Part shown: piece by piece, positions 39,075 to 49,600 of the stretch
Numbering within the stretch: position 1 is the first letter of the stretch
How the letters are laid out: each line of letters starts with the position of its first letter
The notes under the pieces: model-generated
What the model saw: only the letters and a program-made list of their open reading frames with translations
The model's database searches: none
Told to the model about the DNA's origin: nothing
Position numbers and translations under genes: made by a program
Origin: an uncultured Pelagibacteraceae bacterium
Lineage (GTDB): Bacteria > Pseudomonadota > Alphaproteobacteria > Pelagibacterales > Pelagibacteraceae
Assembly (NCBI GenBank): GCA_902583295.1
Contig: CACHUY010000001.1
Coordinates: 1 to 64,000 of the forward strand
Direction of reading: 5' to 3'
DNA: 64,000 nt

Positions 39075-39695
39075 TTATTTTTTTCTCTTATAATTTTTGA
39101 TTTCTGTTTGTAAAGATCTTGTTAAAGCCAAAGATTTTTTAGACACATTTTTTGTTATAACTGAACCTGCCCCCACAATACTTTCACTCTCAATTATAAT
39201 TGGTGCGACTAGCGAAGAGTTAGATCCTATAAATACTTTATCTTTAATTTTTGTTTTACTTTTTTTAATACCATCATAGTTACAAGTTATCGTGCCAGCA
39301 CCTACATTTACAGCTTTACCAATTTCTGTGTCACCAATGTAAGATAAATGGTTTACCTTTGATTTTTTACCTATTGTACTTTTCTTTACTTCAACAAAAT
39401 TTCCTATTTTAGAACCCTCTTTCAGAATTGTTTCAGGTCTTATTCTTGCATAAGGGCCAATCTCAACTTTGTTTTCAATTTTACATGCTTCTAAATGTGA
39501 AAAAGATTTAATTGTAACACTGTTTCCAATTTTTACTTTTGGACCAAAAACAACATAAGGCTCAATAGAAACATTTTTTCCAATTTTTGTATCTTTACAA
39601 AAGAAAATTGTCTCAGGTCCTAACATTTTAACACCTGCTTTTAAAAATTTACTTCTTAACCTAATTTGAATTTTTTGTGAATTTAAAGGTTTCAT
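39075..39695 (-). CDS. Left-handed beta-helix acetyltransferase equivalent to the C-terminal half of GlmU
   Basis: GPETIFF, GPYARIRPETIL, GNFVEVKKSTIGKKSKVNHLSYIGDTEIGKAVNVGAGTITCNYDG, FIGSNSSLVAP; no uridylyltransferase domain. Confidence 0.85.
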   Translation of the reverse strand: MKPLNSQKIQIRLRSKFLKAGVKMLGPETIFFCKDTKIGKNVSIEPYVVFGPKVKIGNSVTIKSFSHLEACKIENKVEIGPYARIRPETILKEGSKIGNFVEVKKSTIGKKSKVNHLSYIGDTEIGKAVNVGAGTITCNYDGIKKSKTKIKDKVFIGSNSSLVAPIIIESESIVGAGSVITKNVSKKSLALTRSLQTEIKNYKRKK

Positions 39696-39764
39696 TTAAT
39701 TTTTGTTTACATTAAGTATATAACTTAATTAATTCACAAATTATTTCTTTAAAATACTTTTATA

Positions 39765-40448
39765 ATGAAACAAAAATTCACTATTTTATTTGATCTAGAT
39801 GGTACACTTGTTGATACAGCGCCAGATTTAATGCATGCCCATAATCATGTGATGAAAAAATTTGGTTATCCAACTAAATCTACAGATCAAATAAGAAATC
39901 TAGTTGGCAAAGGTGCGGGTGCAATGATTGGTAGATCTATTTGGGGTCAAGCTAAAAAAGAATTTAGCAAAGTGAATGATGAAAAAATTAAAAAAGAAAT
40001 GGTGAGTGAGTTTGTGGATTTTTATGGAAAAAATATAATTAACGAAAGTACATTGATTAGTGGAGTTAAAGAGTTTTTGAAATGGTGTAGAAACGACAAT
40101 ATATCAATGGCTGTATGTACTAATAAGCAAGAGCATTTATCCAATGATCTATTAAAAAAAATTGGAATTTATGATTACTTTGAATATGTAGCTGGTTCAG
40201 ATACTTTTGATTATTGTAAACCAGATCCTCGACATCTTACTTCAGTGGTTGAAATTTTGGATGGAGACTTAAAAAAAACAATAATGATTGGCGATAGCGA
40301 AACAGATGCGAATGCTGCAAAATCAGCAGAAATCCCAATGATTTTATTGGAGGATGGATATACTGAAAAAAATATTGATGAAATTTATCATAATCACTTA
40401 ATAAAAGACTTTATCGGCATTGAAAAAATAATATCCAAATATCTTTAA
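39765..40448 (+). CDS. gph: Phosphoglycolate phosphatase-like HAD hydrolase
   Basis: FDLDGTLVDTAPDL, MIGDSETDANAAKSA. Confidence 0.85.
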   Translation: MKQKFTILFDLDGTLVDTAPDLMHAHNHVMKKFGYPTKSTDQIRNLVGKGAGAMIGRSIWGQAKKEFSKVNDEKIKKEMVSEFVDFYGKNIINESTLISGVKEFLKWCRNDNISMAVCTNKQEHLSNDLLKKIGIYDYFEYVAGSDTFDYCKPDPRHLTSVVEILDGDLKKTIMIGDSETDANAAKSAEIPMILLEDGYTEKNIDEIYHNHLIKDFIGIEKIISKYL

Positions 40449-40500
40449 TATTGATTAATTTAATTTAACTATTAAAACAAAATATCTCAAAGGAGTTATT

Positions 40501-42003
40501 TTGTTATTACACACTGTTAAAGTTTATCCATCAAAAATTCATTTACCAAAGAAGAAACAGCTTGCATGGAAAATTGCTGAAATAGCAAGTGATAATGCAA
40601 AATTAAATAAGGACGCAATTGAAATGGTTATCAATAGAATTATTGATAACGCTTCTGTTGCTGTTGCTTCTTTAAATAGACGACCAGTTATCTCATCAAG
40701 AGAAATGGCTCTTAAACATTCAAGGAAAAATGGTGCAACATTGTTTGGTGTGAGGTCAAATTTAAAATTTGATTGTGAGTGGGCTGCTTGGTCAAATGGT
40801 ACAGCCGTTAGAGAGCTCGATTTTCACGATACTTTTTTAGCAGCTGATTACAGTCATCCAGGTGACAATATTCCACCGATACTAGCTGTTGCACAACAAA
40901 ATAAAAAAAGTGGTGTAGATCTTTTAAGAGGAATTATAACTGCCTACGAAGTTCAAGTAAATTTAGTTAAAGGTATTTGTTTGCATAAACATAAAGTTGA
41001 CCATATTGCGCATTTAGGTCCAAGTGTAGCTGCAGGTTTAGGTTCAATGTTGAGACTTAATACAGAAACAATTTATCAAGCTGTTCAACAAGCTCTCCAT
41101 ACTACTGTATCCACAAGACAATCTAGAAAAGGTGAAATTTCAAGCTGGAAAGCATATGCCCCTGCTCATGCAGGTAAGCTTGCTATTGAGGCTGTCGACA
41201 GAGTTATGAGGGGAGAAGGAGCACCAAGTCCAATTTATGAGGGTGAGGATAGTGTAATAGCAAGAATATTAGATGGTAAAAATGCAAATTATAAAGTTCC
41301 GTTACCAAAAAAGGGTGAAAGTAAAAAAGCTATACTGGAAACTTACACAAAAGAATATTCTGCTGAATATCAATCCCAAGCATTAATCGATCTTGCAAAG
41401 AAATTAAAAACTAAAATACCAAACTTAAACTTAATTAAAAAAATCGATATTTATACTAGTCATCACACACACTATGTAATTGGAACTGGGGCTAATGATC
41501 CTCAAAAAATGGATCCAAATGCAAGTCGAGAGACTCTTGACCACTCTATTATGTATATATTTGCTGTTGCACTGGAAGATGGTGATTGGCACCATGTAAA
41601 ATCTTATTCTAAATCGAGAGCAAATAAAAAAAGTACCATTAAAATTTGGAGATCAATAAAAACTTATGAAGATAAAAAATGGACAAAAAAATATCATGAT
41701 CCTAACCCAAAAAAAAAGTCATTTGGTGCAAAAGTAGTTGTAACTTTAAATAATGGGCAAAAAATCACTGAGCAACTTGATAGAGCTGATGCGCATCCAT
41801 ATGGATCAAGACCTTTTAAAAGACAAAATTATATTAATAAATTTTTAACACTTACTGAAGGAATTCTTGATAAAAATGAAAGTAATCGTTTTATAAAGAA
41901 TGTGCAAAATTTAAAAAATTTAAAATCTGGTCAATTGCATAAATTAAATTTGGAAATAAAAAAAAGTAAATTGAAAAGAAATCAAAAAAAAGGAATTTTT
42001 TAA
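40501..42003 (+). CDS. prpD: 2-methylcitrate dehydratase (MmgE/PrpD), probable TTG start
   Basis: PrpD family; AAAGGAG 6 nt before TTG at 40501; operon with prpB and prpC. Confidence 0.9.
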   Translation: MLLHTVKVYPSKIHLPKKKQLAWKIAEIASDNAKLNKDAIEMVINRIIDNASVAVASLNRRPVISSREMALKHSRKNGATLFGVRSNLKFDCEWAAWSNGTAVRELDFHDTFLAADYSHPGDNIPPILAVAQQNKKSGVDLLRGIITAYEVQVNLVKGICLHKHKVDHIAHLGPSVAAGLGSMLRLNTETIYQAVQQALHTTVSTRQSRKGEISSWKAYAPAHAGKLAIEAVDRVMRGEGAPSPIYEGEDSVIARILDGKNANYKVPLPKKGESKKAILETYTKEYSAEYQSQALIDLAKKLKTKIPNLNLIKKIDIYTSHHTHYVIGTGANDPQKMDPNASRETLDHSIMYIFAVALEDGDWHHVKSYSKSRANKKSTIKIWRSIKTYEDKKWTKKYHDPNPKKKSFGAKVVVTLNNGQKITEQLDRADAHPYGSRPFKRQNYINKFLTLTEGILDKNESNRFIKNVQNLKNLKSGQLHKLNLEIKKSKLKRNQKKGIF

Positions 42004-42899
42004 TGCATTTCATTGATAAAGAGCCAAGTCAAAAAAGAATAGATTTTGATCTAAAGTTGAAATCAAATAAAATTTTAAGAGTTCCAGGTGCATACAATCC
42101 CTTAACAGCAAAATTAATTGAAGAAATAGGTTATGATGCAGTTTATATTTCCGGAGGTGTGATGGCTAATGATTTGGGCTTTCCAGACATAGGACTTACA
42201 ACCTTACAAGATGTAAGCACAAGATCTTACTTGATATCAAGAGTTACAAATCTTCCAACTATTGTAGATATTGATACAGGGTTTAAATCATGTAAAGAAA
42301 CTATCGAAACATTCGAAGAATTTGGAATTACAGGAGTTCATTTAGAAGATCAGATAGAAAGAAAAAGATGCGGACATCTAGATAACAAAGAATTAATTTC
42401 CACAGAAGCAATGGTGAAAAAAATTAAAGAATGTGTTGCTGCTAAAAAAGATCCAAATTTTAAAATTATTGCCCGGTCTGATGCAAAAGATGTTGAAGGA
42501 ATAGATAAAATGATTGAAAGATGCAAAGCATACATTGATGCAGGTGCAGAGATCATTTTTCCAGAGGCACTTCAAGATGAAAAAGATTTCGAGACAGTAA
42601 GGAAAGAGTTAAAATGCTATCTATTAGCTAACATGACAGAATTTGGAAAATCAAAGCTTTTTAATTACAAAGAATTAGAAAATTTAGGATTTAATATTGT
42701 CATTTATCCTGTAACTACACAAAGATTAGCAATGAAAAATGTGGAGGATGGATTAAGAGACATTTATGCAAGTGGACATCAGAACAACATAATAGATAAA
42801 ATGCAATCTCGAAAAAGACTTTATGAGCTTGTTGAATATGAAAAGTATAATTCATTAGATGAAAAGATTTATAACTTTAGTACAGAAGGACACGAATAA
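42003..42899 (+). CDS. prpB: 2-methylisocitrate lyase
   Basis: GAYNPLTAKLIEEIGYDAVYISGG, GVHLEDQIERKRCGHLDNKEL (KKCGH-like signature). Confidence 0.93.
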   Translation: MHFIDKEPSQKRIDFDLKLKSNKILRVPGAYNPLTAKLIEEIGYDAVYISGGVMANDLGFPDIGLTTLQDVSTRSYLISRVTNLPTIVDIDTGFKSCKETIETFEEFGITGVHLEDQIERKRCGHLDNKELISTEAMVKKIKECVAAKKDPNFKIIARSDAKDVEGIDKMIERCKAYIDAGAEIIFPEALQDEKDFETVRKELKCYLLANMTEFGKSKLFNYKELENLGFNIVIYPVTTQRLAMKNVEDGLRDIYASGHQNNIIDKMQSRKRLYELVEYEKYNSLDEKIYNFSTEGHE

Positions 42900-44023
42900 T
42901 GAGTGAAGATATCAAAAAAGGATTGCTTGGAATTGTAGTTGATGAAACTGAAGTTTCTAAAGTAATGCCAGAAATTAATTCCCTAACTTACAGAGGTTAT
43001 GCTGCACAAGATTTATGTGAATACTGTAGATTTGAAGAAGTGGCTTACTTAATTTTAAATAAAGATTTACCAAATACTTTAGAGCTAAGAAAATTTGAAA
43101 AAGAGGAAAAAAATAACAGAGAGTTATCTAAAAATTTATATGAAATAATAAAACATATGCCAAAAAAATCCCATCCTATGGATGTAGCCAGAACTGCTGT
43201 AAGTGTAATGGGATTAGAAGATAAAGAGACACAAGACTCTTCTACTGAAGCAAATATGAGAAAGGCATTAAGAATTTTTGCAAAGACCCCTACTGCTTTA
43301 GCAGCGTTTTATAGAATTAGAAAAGGAAAAAAAATAATAAAACCAAAGAAAACTTTAACTTTTGCTGAAAACTTTTTTTATATGTGTTTTGGCAAAGTTC
43401 CACAAAAAGAAATTGTTAAAGCTTTTGATGTGTCACTAATTCTTTATGCTGAACATAGTTTTAATGTTTCAACATTTACTGCAAGAACTATAACAAGTAG
43501 CTTATCTGATATTCATGGAGCAATTACAGGAGCCATTGCTAGTTTAAAAGGACCGTTGCATGGTGGTGCAAATGAAGAGGTCATGCACATGATGAGTAAA
43601 ATAAAAAAACCTGAGAATGCATTAAAATGGATTAATAATGCATTAAAAAACAAAGAAGTAGTTATGGGCTTTGGTCATAGAGTTTACAAATCAGGAGACT
43701 CTAGAGTTCCAACCATGAGACAATATTTTGGAAAAGTTGCTAAACTTAAGAAAGATAAAAAATTTGAGAAAATTTATGACATTGTTGAAAAAGTTATGAT
43801 TAAAGAGAAAAATATTCATCCAAATGTTGATTACCCAACAGGACCCACTTATCATTTAATGGGATTTGATACTGATTTTTTTACACCAATATTTGTTATT
43901 TCAAGGATAACAGGTTGGTCTGCTCACATAATGGAGCAACATGCTGCTAATAAATTAATTAGACCTTTAGCAAGTTATAAAGGTAGCAAACACAGAAAAG
44001 TTTTGCAATTAAACCAAAGATAA
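42899..44023 (+). CDS. prpC: 2-methylcitrate synthase
   Basis: GLLGIVVDETEVSKV, LYAEHSFNVSTFTAR, MGFGHRVYK, prpDBC context. Confidence 0.93.
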   Translation: MSEDIKKGLLGIVVDETEVSKVMPEINSLTYRGYAAQDLCEYCRFEEVAYLILNKDLPNTLELRKFEKEEKNNRELSKNLYEIIKHMPKKSHPMDVARTAVSVMGLEDKETQDSSTEANMRKALRIFAKTPTALAAFYRIRKGKKIIKPKKTLTFAENFFYMCFGKVPQKEIVKAFDVSLILYAEHSFNVSTFTARTITSSLSDIHGAITGAIASLKGPLHGGANEEVMHMMSKIKKPENALKWINNALKNKEVVMGFGHRVYKSGDSRVPTMRQYFGKVAKLKKDKKFEKIYDIVEKVMIKEKNIHPNVDYPTGPTYHLMGFDTDFFTPIFVISRITGWSAHIMEQHAANKLIRPLASYKGSKHRKVLQLNQR

Positions 44024-44024
44024 C

Positions 44025-44654
44025 TTAATTTTTTTGTATTTTAGCAAATCTATTATTGCAAATTATTTCGCATTTTAGATTATTTTCAAAAGTAAATTCA
44101 TCTATGGCTTTTTTTACACCAGGGGCGTAGCTTAAATCATAATCATCACACAAAATAACTCCATCATTTTGAATTACCTCACTACAACAGTTTAAATCAT
44201 TCATAACAGTTGAATAATCATGTCCACCATCAAGAAAAACATAATCAACCTTTGACATGTCTATATTTTTTAAAATTTTATTAGAGTTACCTTTTATAAG
44301 AGATACATTTTCCCTAAATTTTCTAAGCAAATCTTTTACAGCTTCGATACTATAAGGGTTTTGTCTTTTAATGTAATTGAAATAGATTGTTTTAAAAGGA
44401 TTATTAAATTTAGTGTTCGGAATAACCTCATTCTTAGTTTCATGACCTTCATGAAACAAATCTACACCAATGTAATTAAAGTCATTTCCATGTATTGAAC
44501 TAAGCAATTCGCATACATTACGAGCAGTAACTCCATGAAAAACACCAATTTCAAGAAAAACTTTTGGTTTTTTTTTAGAAATTTCTTCTAAAAAAAATTC
44601 TCCTACACCCTTTTGTTTTAAGCTAGTTTTGCGAAAATATTTTTGATATTTCAA
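44025..44654 (-). CDS. Class I SAM-dependent methyltransferase-like protein
   Basis: VFLEIGVFHGVTARNVCELL, VDYVFLDGGHDYSTVMNDL. Confidence 0.7.
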   Translation of the reverse strand: MKYQKYFRKTSLKQKGVGEFFLEEISKKKPKVFLEIGVFHGVTARNVCELLSSIHGNDFNYIGVDLFHEGHETKNEVIPNTKFNNPFKTIYFNYIKRQNPYSIEAVKDLLRKFRENVSLIKGNSNKILKNIDMSKVDYVFLDGGHDYSTVMNDLNCCSEVIQNDGVILCDDYDLSYAPGVKKAIDEFTFENNLKCEIICNNRFAKIQKN

Positions 44655-44655
44655 A

Positions 44656-45696
44656 TTAACTAAATGCTTCTACCCACGTACCTTGAGTGGATGCTTTAGA
44701 ATATTCAGTTGCACGACCTTCAAAAAAGTTCATATGCTCAACTGCATTAAGCATAGTATCTAACCAGCCTAAAGGATTTTTATCCACATCATAAATAGCT
44801 TCTAAACCTAACTGATCTAGTCTTCTATTAGCTATAAATCGAATGTAATCCTTAACATCTTTTGCACTTAAACCTTCCATTGGACCCATTTCAAAAGCTA
44901 AATCAATAAAAGCGTCTTCGTGCTCAATGATTGTTCTGCAAGCTTCATAAATTTCTTTCTTTAACTTTGGTGTCCATATTTCAGGGTTTTCATTAATGAA
45001 TTCTTTAAAAATTCTTATCATAGAATTACAGTGAAGTGTTTCATCTCTGACTGACCAAGTAACAATCTGACCCATACCTTTCATCTTGTTATGTCTTGGA
45101 AAATTTAACAAGATCGCAAAACTTGCAAATAACTGAAGTCCTTCAGTGAATGCACTAAATACAGCCACTGTTTTAGCAATATCTTCTTTTGAATTTACAT
45201 TAAAGTTTTGCATATAATCGTATTTATCTTTCATTTCTTTATACTTCATGAAAGCAGAATATTCAGACTCTGGCATTCCAATAGTATCTAAAAGATGTGA
45301 GTAAGCTGCCACATGAACTGTTTCCATTGAAGCAAAAGCAGTCATCATCATTAAAACTTCAGTTGGTTTAAAAACTGTTGTGTAATGTCTCAAGTAACAA
45401 TTATTTACCTCAACATCAGCTTGAGTAAAGAATCTAAAAATTTGTGTTAATAAATTTTTTTCTGATTGTGATAAGTTTTTTTGCCAATCTCTAACATCGT
45501 CTCCTAAAGGAACTTCTTCTGGTAACCAATGAATTCTTTGTTGAGTTAACCAAGCATCATAACACCAAGGATATCTAAATGGTTTATAAACAGGATTTTC
45601 TACTAATAATCCCATCTTTTTGGGATGGATAATTTCTTTTTTTTCAGGTTGTATAATTTCTGAGTTTATTTTTTCGGCTACTGACATGATAGACAC
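44656..45696 (-). CDS. nrdB: Ribonucleotide reductase beta subunit
   Basis: FFTQADVEVNNCY, FASMETVHVAAYSHLLDTI, RDETLHCNSM. Confidence 0.96.
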   Translation of the reverse strand: MSIMSVAEKINSEIIQPEKKEIIHPKKMGLLVENPVYKPFRYPWCYDAWLTQQRIHWLPEEVPLGDDVRDWQKNLSQSEKNLLTQIFRFFTQADVEVNNCYLRHYTTVFKPTEVLMMMTAFASMETVHVAAYSHLLDTIGMPESEYSAFMKYKEMKDKYDYMQNFNVNSKEDIAKTVAVFSAFTEGLQLFASFAILLNFPRHNKMKGMGQIVTWSVRDETLHCNSMIRIFKEFINENPEIWTPKLKKEIYEACRTIIEHEDAFIDLAFEMGPMEGLSAKDVKDYIRFIANRRLDQLGLEAIYDVDKNPLGWLDTMLNAVEHMNFFEGRATEYSKASTQGTWVEAFS

Positions 45697-47615
45697 TCCT
45701 CGTATTCGGTTTCTTCAGTTTTGGTTGATTTATTTTTGTAAACATTCGCCATAATATCAGTTGATTTTGCATCATTGATATTTTCAGCTCTTTGAATTGA
45801 TTTTGATCTGCAATAATAAAGGCTCTTTAAACCTTTTTTCCAAGCATCAAAATGAATTTTATGAAGTTCTTTCTTATGAACATCCGCAGGTAAAAATAAA
45901 TTTACTGATTGAGCTTGAGATATAAATGGAGTTCTGTCTCCACTTAACTCGATAATCCAATTTTGGTTCAACTCAAATGCTGTCTTAAAAACATCCTTCT
46001 CTAAATCAGTTAAGAAATCTAAATGAGATATTGAACCCTGATTAGTTGTAATACTTGACCAAGTTTCATCATCATTTTTGCCGTGGCTCTCTAAAATTTC
46101 CTCTAAATATCTATTTTTAACATTAAATGAACCAGATAAAGTTTTGTGTGTGTAACTATTAGCAGCAATAGGTTCTACTCCTGGTGATGCTCCACCACAA
46201 ATAATAGAAATTGAAGCTGTTGGTGCTATTGCAGTTTTGTTGGAAAATCTCTCTTGATAACCATATTCTGCAGCATCAGGACATGCCCCTCTTTCTTCAG
46301 CTAAATCTTTAGAAGCTTGATTTACTTTTGCATCTATATCTTTAAATATTTTTTTGTTCCAAGATTTAGCCATTACAGACTCTAAAGGAATTCTGTTTTT
46401 TTGTAGAAAAGAATGGAAACCCATTACACCTAATCCAACACTTCTCTCTCTTTCAGCTGAGTACTTTGCGTCTTTAAATTGATCTGGAGCTTTGTTTATA
46501 AAGTCAGATAAAACATTATCTAAAAATCTCATAACATCATTAATCATGTTTGGATCATCTTTCCACTCATCATATTTTTCTAAGTTTAAAGATGATAAGC
46601 AACAAACTGCTGTTCTATCTCTACCATCTTTATCTATTCCTGTTGGTAAAGTAATTTCACTACATAGATTAGAAGTTTTAACAGTTAGATTTGCTAACTT
46701 GTGATGTTGAGGAATTTGTCTGTTAACGGTATCAATATAAATTATATATGGTTCACCAGTTTCAATTCTTGCCGTCAACAATCTTATCCATAAGTTTCTT
46801 GCAGAAATAGTTTGTTGGATTGTTCCATCTGCAGGACTTTTTAAAGCCCACTGTTCATCAGTTTCTACAGCTCTCATAAATGCATCTGAAACTAAAACAC
46901 CATGATGTAAATTTAATGCTTTTCTATTTGGATCACCACCTGTTGGTCTTCTCATCTCTATAAATTCCTCTATTTCTGGATGATCAATTGGAAGATAACA
47001 AGCGGCAGACCCTCTTCTTAATGATCCTTGGCTAATTGCCATAGTCAACGAGTCCATAACTTTAATAAATGGAATTATTCCTGATGTCTTTCCAACTTTA
47101 CCAATTTTTTCACCAATAGATCTTAAGTTACCCCAATAACTTCCGATGCCACCTCCTTTTGCAGCAAGCCAAACATTTTCACTCCATAAATCTAAAATGC
47201 CTCCTAAGCTATCTGATGCTTCATTTAAAAAACAAGAAATAGGTAATCCTCTTTTAGTTCCACCATTTGACAAAACTGGAGTTGCAGGCATAAACCAAAG
47301 GTTGCTTATGTAATTATAAATTCTTTGAGCATGAAGATTGTCATCAGCATATGAACTTGCAACTCTAGCAAATAAATCTTGAAAAGATTCGTTGTGACCA
47401 AGATATCTATCTTTTAAAGTTGCTTTACCAAAGTCAGTTAGGTTTACATCTTTTGAACGGTCAATCTTAATAATGATACCTTTGTCGTTTTGAAATAGTT
47501 CAGTTTCGTTATTTAATGAGAAAAGATCAGGTCTTTTGTCTTTTGAAACCTCGTTTACTTGAGGGCTATATTCAGAGACAGCTTTCTTTAGGGCCTGCGA
47601 TAAAATTTTGTTCAT
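45678..47615 (-). CDS. nrdA: Ribonucleotide reductase alpha subunit
   Basis: PATPVLSNGGTKRGLPISCFL, AAKGGGIGSYWGNLR, C-terminal ECLSCQ; start trimmed to MNKILSQ. Confidence 0.95.
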   Translation of the reverse strand: MNKILSQALKKAVSEYSPQVNEVSKDKRPDLFSLNNETELFQNDKGIIIKIDRSKDVNLTDFGKATLKDRYLGHNESFQDLFARVASSYADDNLHAQRIYNYISNLWFMPATPVLSNGGTKRGLPISCFLNEASDSLGGILDLWSENVWLAAKGGGIGSYWGNLRSIGEKIGKVGKTSGIIPFIKVMDSLTMAISQGSLRRGSAACYLPIDHPEIEEFIEMRRPTGGDPNRKALNLHHGVLVSDAFMRAVETDEQWALKSPADGTIQQTISARNLWIRLLTARIETGEPYIIYIDTVNRQIPQHHKLANLTVKTSNLCSEITLPTGIDKDGRDRTAVCCLSSLNLEKYDEWKDDPNMINDVMRFLDNVLSDFINKAPDQFKDAKYSAERERSVGLGVMGFHSFLQKNRIPLESVMAKSWNKKIFKDIDAKVNQASKDLAEERGACPDAAEYGYQERFSNKTAIAPTASISIICGGASPGVEPIAANSYTHKTLSGSFNVKNRYLEEILESHGKNDDETWSSITTNQGSISHLDFLTDLEKDVFKTAFELNQNWIIELSGDRTPFISQAQSVNLFLPADVHKKELHKIHFDAWKKGLKSLYYCRSKSIQRAENINDAKSTDIMANVYKNKSTKTEETEYEECLSCQ

Positions 47616-47794
47616 AACTTTTATTATATTTTGTTTATTATACGAAAACAACTACATGTTGTAGGCGTTTTGAGTTAATATACTATATAAACAGCAAATC
47701 AACAGAACATTTATAGAACGTGACAAATTATTTATCAATAAAAAAAATTAAAAAATTGCAATTAATTAACATAAAAGGGGTAAGAAATTAACAA

Positions 47795-49249
47795 ATGACA
47801 CAAAATATTAAAATTGACCCCTACGGTTTCAGAGAATATGACGCGCGATGGTTGTATGAAGAAAACATAAATAAAGCAGGAATAGAGAATCTTGGAAAAG
47901 GTCTAGGAACACAAATAATTAATCACACACACAAAAATAATCCTACAGTTATAGTTGGTCATGATTATCGTTCTTATAGTGAGGAGATAAAAACTGCTCT
48001 AAAAAAAGGTTTAATATCAACTGGGTGTAACGTTGAAGATGTTGGATTGTCATTATCACCAATGGTTTATTTTGCACAATTTAATTTAAACTCTGATGCT
48101 GTTGCAATGGTAACTGCAAGTCACAATGAAAATGGGTGGACTGGAGTTAAGATGGGTATCAAAAAAGGATTAACTCATGCCCCAGAAGAAATGAAGGAAT
48201 TAAAAGAAATAACATTAAATGAAAAATTTATATCAGGTCAAGGAAGTGAGAAACAAATTGAAAATTTCCAACAAGTTTACAAAGAAGATTTAATCAAAAG
48301 TAATAAAATTAATAAAAAAATAAAAGCTGTTGTTGCATGCGGTAATGGTACCGCAGGTATATTCGCTCCAGATATATTAAGAGGAATAGGTTGCGAAGTA
48401 ATTGAACTAGATTGTAATTTAGACTGGACTTTTCCAAAATACAATCCTAACCCTGAGGATTTAGAGATGCTTCATGAAATAGCAAAATCTGTAAAAGAAA
48501 ATAATGCAGATATAGGTTTTGGTTTTGATGGAGATGGTGACAGAGTTGGAGTGATTGACAACAAAGGTAACGAGATATTTTCAGATAAAATTGGTTTATT
48601 GATTGCTAGAAATTTATCAACAAAACATCAAAATTCAAAGTTTGTAGTAGATGTAAAATCTACAGGTTTATATGCAAAAGATAAAGTATTAGGAAAAAAC
48701 AACTGCGATACGATTTATTGGAAAACGGGTCATTCTCATATTAAAAGAAAAGTTAATACAGAAAAAGCTTTGGCTGGGTTTGAAAAAAGTGGGCATTTCT
48801 TTTTTAATCAACCACTAGGTTATGGATACGATGATGGTATTAATTCTGCAATTCAGGTTTGTCATTTACTAAATAATCAAAATAAAGAAATGAGTGAAAT
48901 TATTGATGAATTACCTATAACTTATCAATCACCTACTATGGCTCCTTTTTGTAAAGATGAAGAGAAATATCAAGTAGTTGAGGAATTAGTAAAACAGGTG
49001 GAAAAAGTTAAAAGTGATAAAATTAAAATAGATGATCAAATCATATCAGAGATTTTAACTGTAAATGGAATTAGATTTTCTTTTGAGGATGGTTCATGGG
49101 GTTTAATCAGAGCGTCATCTAATAAACCGTCATTAGTAGTTGTTACAGAGAGCCCAACCTCAGACAGTAGAAAGAAAAAAATCTTTGATTTTATTGATGA
49201 TTTACTCCAAAAAACTGGAAAAATTGGAGATTATGACCAAAAGATTTAA
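47795..49249 (+). CDS. Phosphomannomutase/phosphoglucomutase
   Basis: FREYDARWLY, MVTASHNENGWTGVKMG, GFGFDGDGDRVGVID. Confidence 0.92.
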   Translation: MTQNIKIDPYGFREYDARWLYEENINKAGIENLGKGLGTQIINHTHKNNPTVIVGHDYRSYSEEIKTALKKGLISTGCNVEDVGLSLSPMVYFAQFNLNSDAVAMVTASHNENGWTGVKMGIKKGLTHAPEEMKELKEITLNEKFISGQGSEKQIENFQQVYKEDLIKSNKINKKIKAVVACGNGTAGIFAPDILRGIGCEVIELDCNLDWTFPKYNPNPEDLEMLHEIAKSVKENNADIGFGFDGDGDRVGVIDNKGNEIFSDKIGLLIARNLSTKHQNSKFVVDVKSTGLYAKDKVLGKNNCDTIYWKTGHSHIKRKVNTEKALAGFEKSGHFFFNQPLGYGYDDGINSAIQVCHLLNNQNKEMSEIIDELPITYQSPTMAPFCKDEEKYQVVEELVKQVEKVKSDKIKIDDQIISEILTVNGIRFSFEDGSWGLIRASSNKPSLVVVTESPTSDSRKKKIFDFIDDLLQKTGKIGDYDQKI

Positions 49250-49320
49250 AGGTTAATAAACATCATTTTCAACTAATAAGTGTTAATAAAATTGTAAAGA
49301 ATCATTTAAAATTATTTTAT

Positions 49321-49359
49321 GAGGTGATGGAGGGAGACTGAAGTCACCTCTTTTTTTTT
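49321..49359 (+). terminator. Intrinsic-terminator-like hairpin with T9 tract
   Basis: gaggtga-tggagggagactgaag-tcacctc-ttttttttt. Confidence 0.75.
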
Positions 49360-49396
49360 GTGAGATTTATAAACCTTATTTTTCCTATATACCTAA

Positions 49397-49600
49397 ATGA
49401 TGGCAGATAAAAAAATAAGATCCGTTGCGAAAACTTTTTCTTGGAGGCTTTTTATTTTTATTTATTGGGTAATATTTGGCTACATTTATACCGGAACATT
49501 TGTGGGAGCTGGAATTTTAGGGGTTGGATCAATTATTCCACTTTTTTTCTATTACTTTCATGAGCGGATTTGGAACAAAGTTAAATGGGGCACCAATTAA
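49397..49600 (+). CDS. DUF2061-like small membrane protein
   Basis: RSVAKTFSWRLFIFIYWVIFGYIYTGTF...YYFHERIWNKVKWG. Confidence 0.8.
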   Translation: MMADKKIRSVAKTFSWRLFIFIYWVIFGYIYTGTFVGAGILGVGSIIPLFFYYFHERIWNKVKWGTN

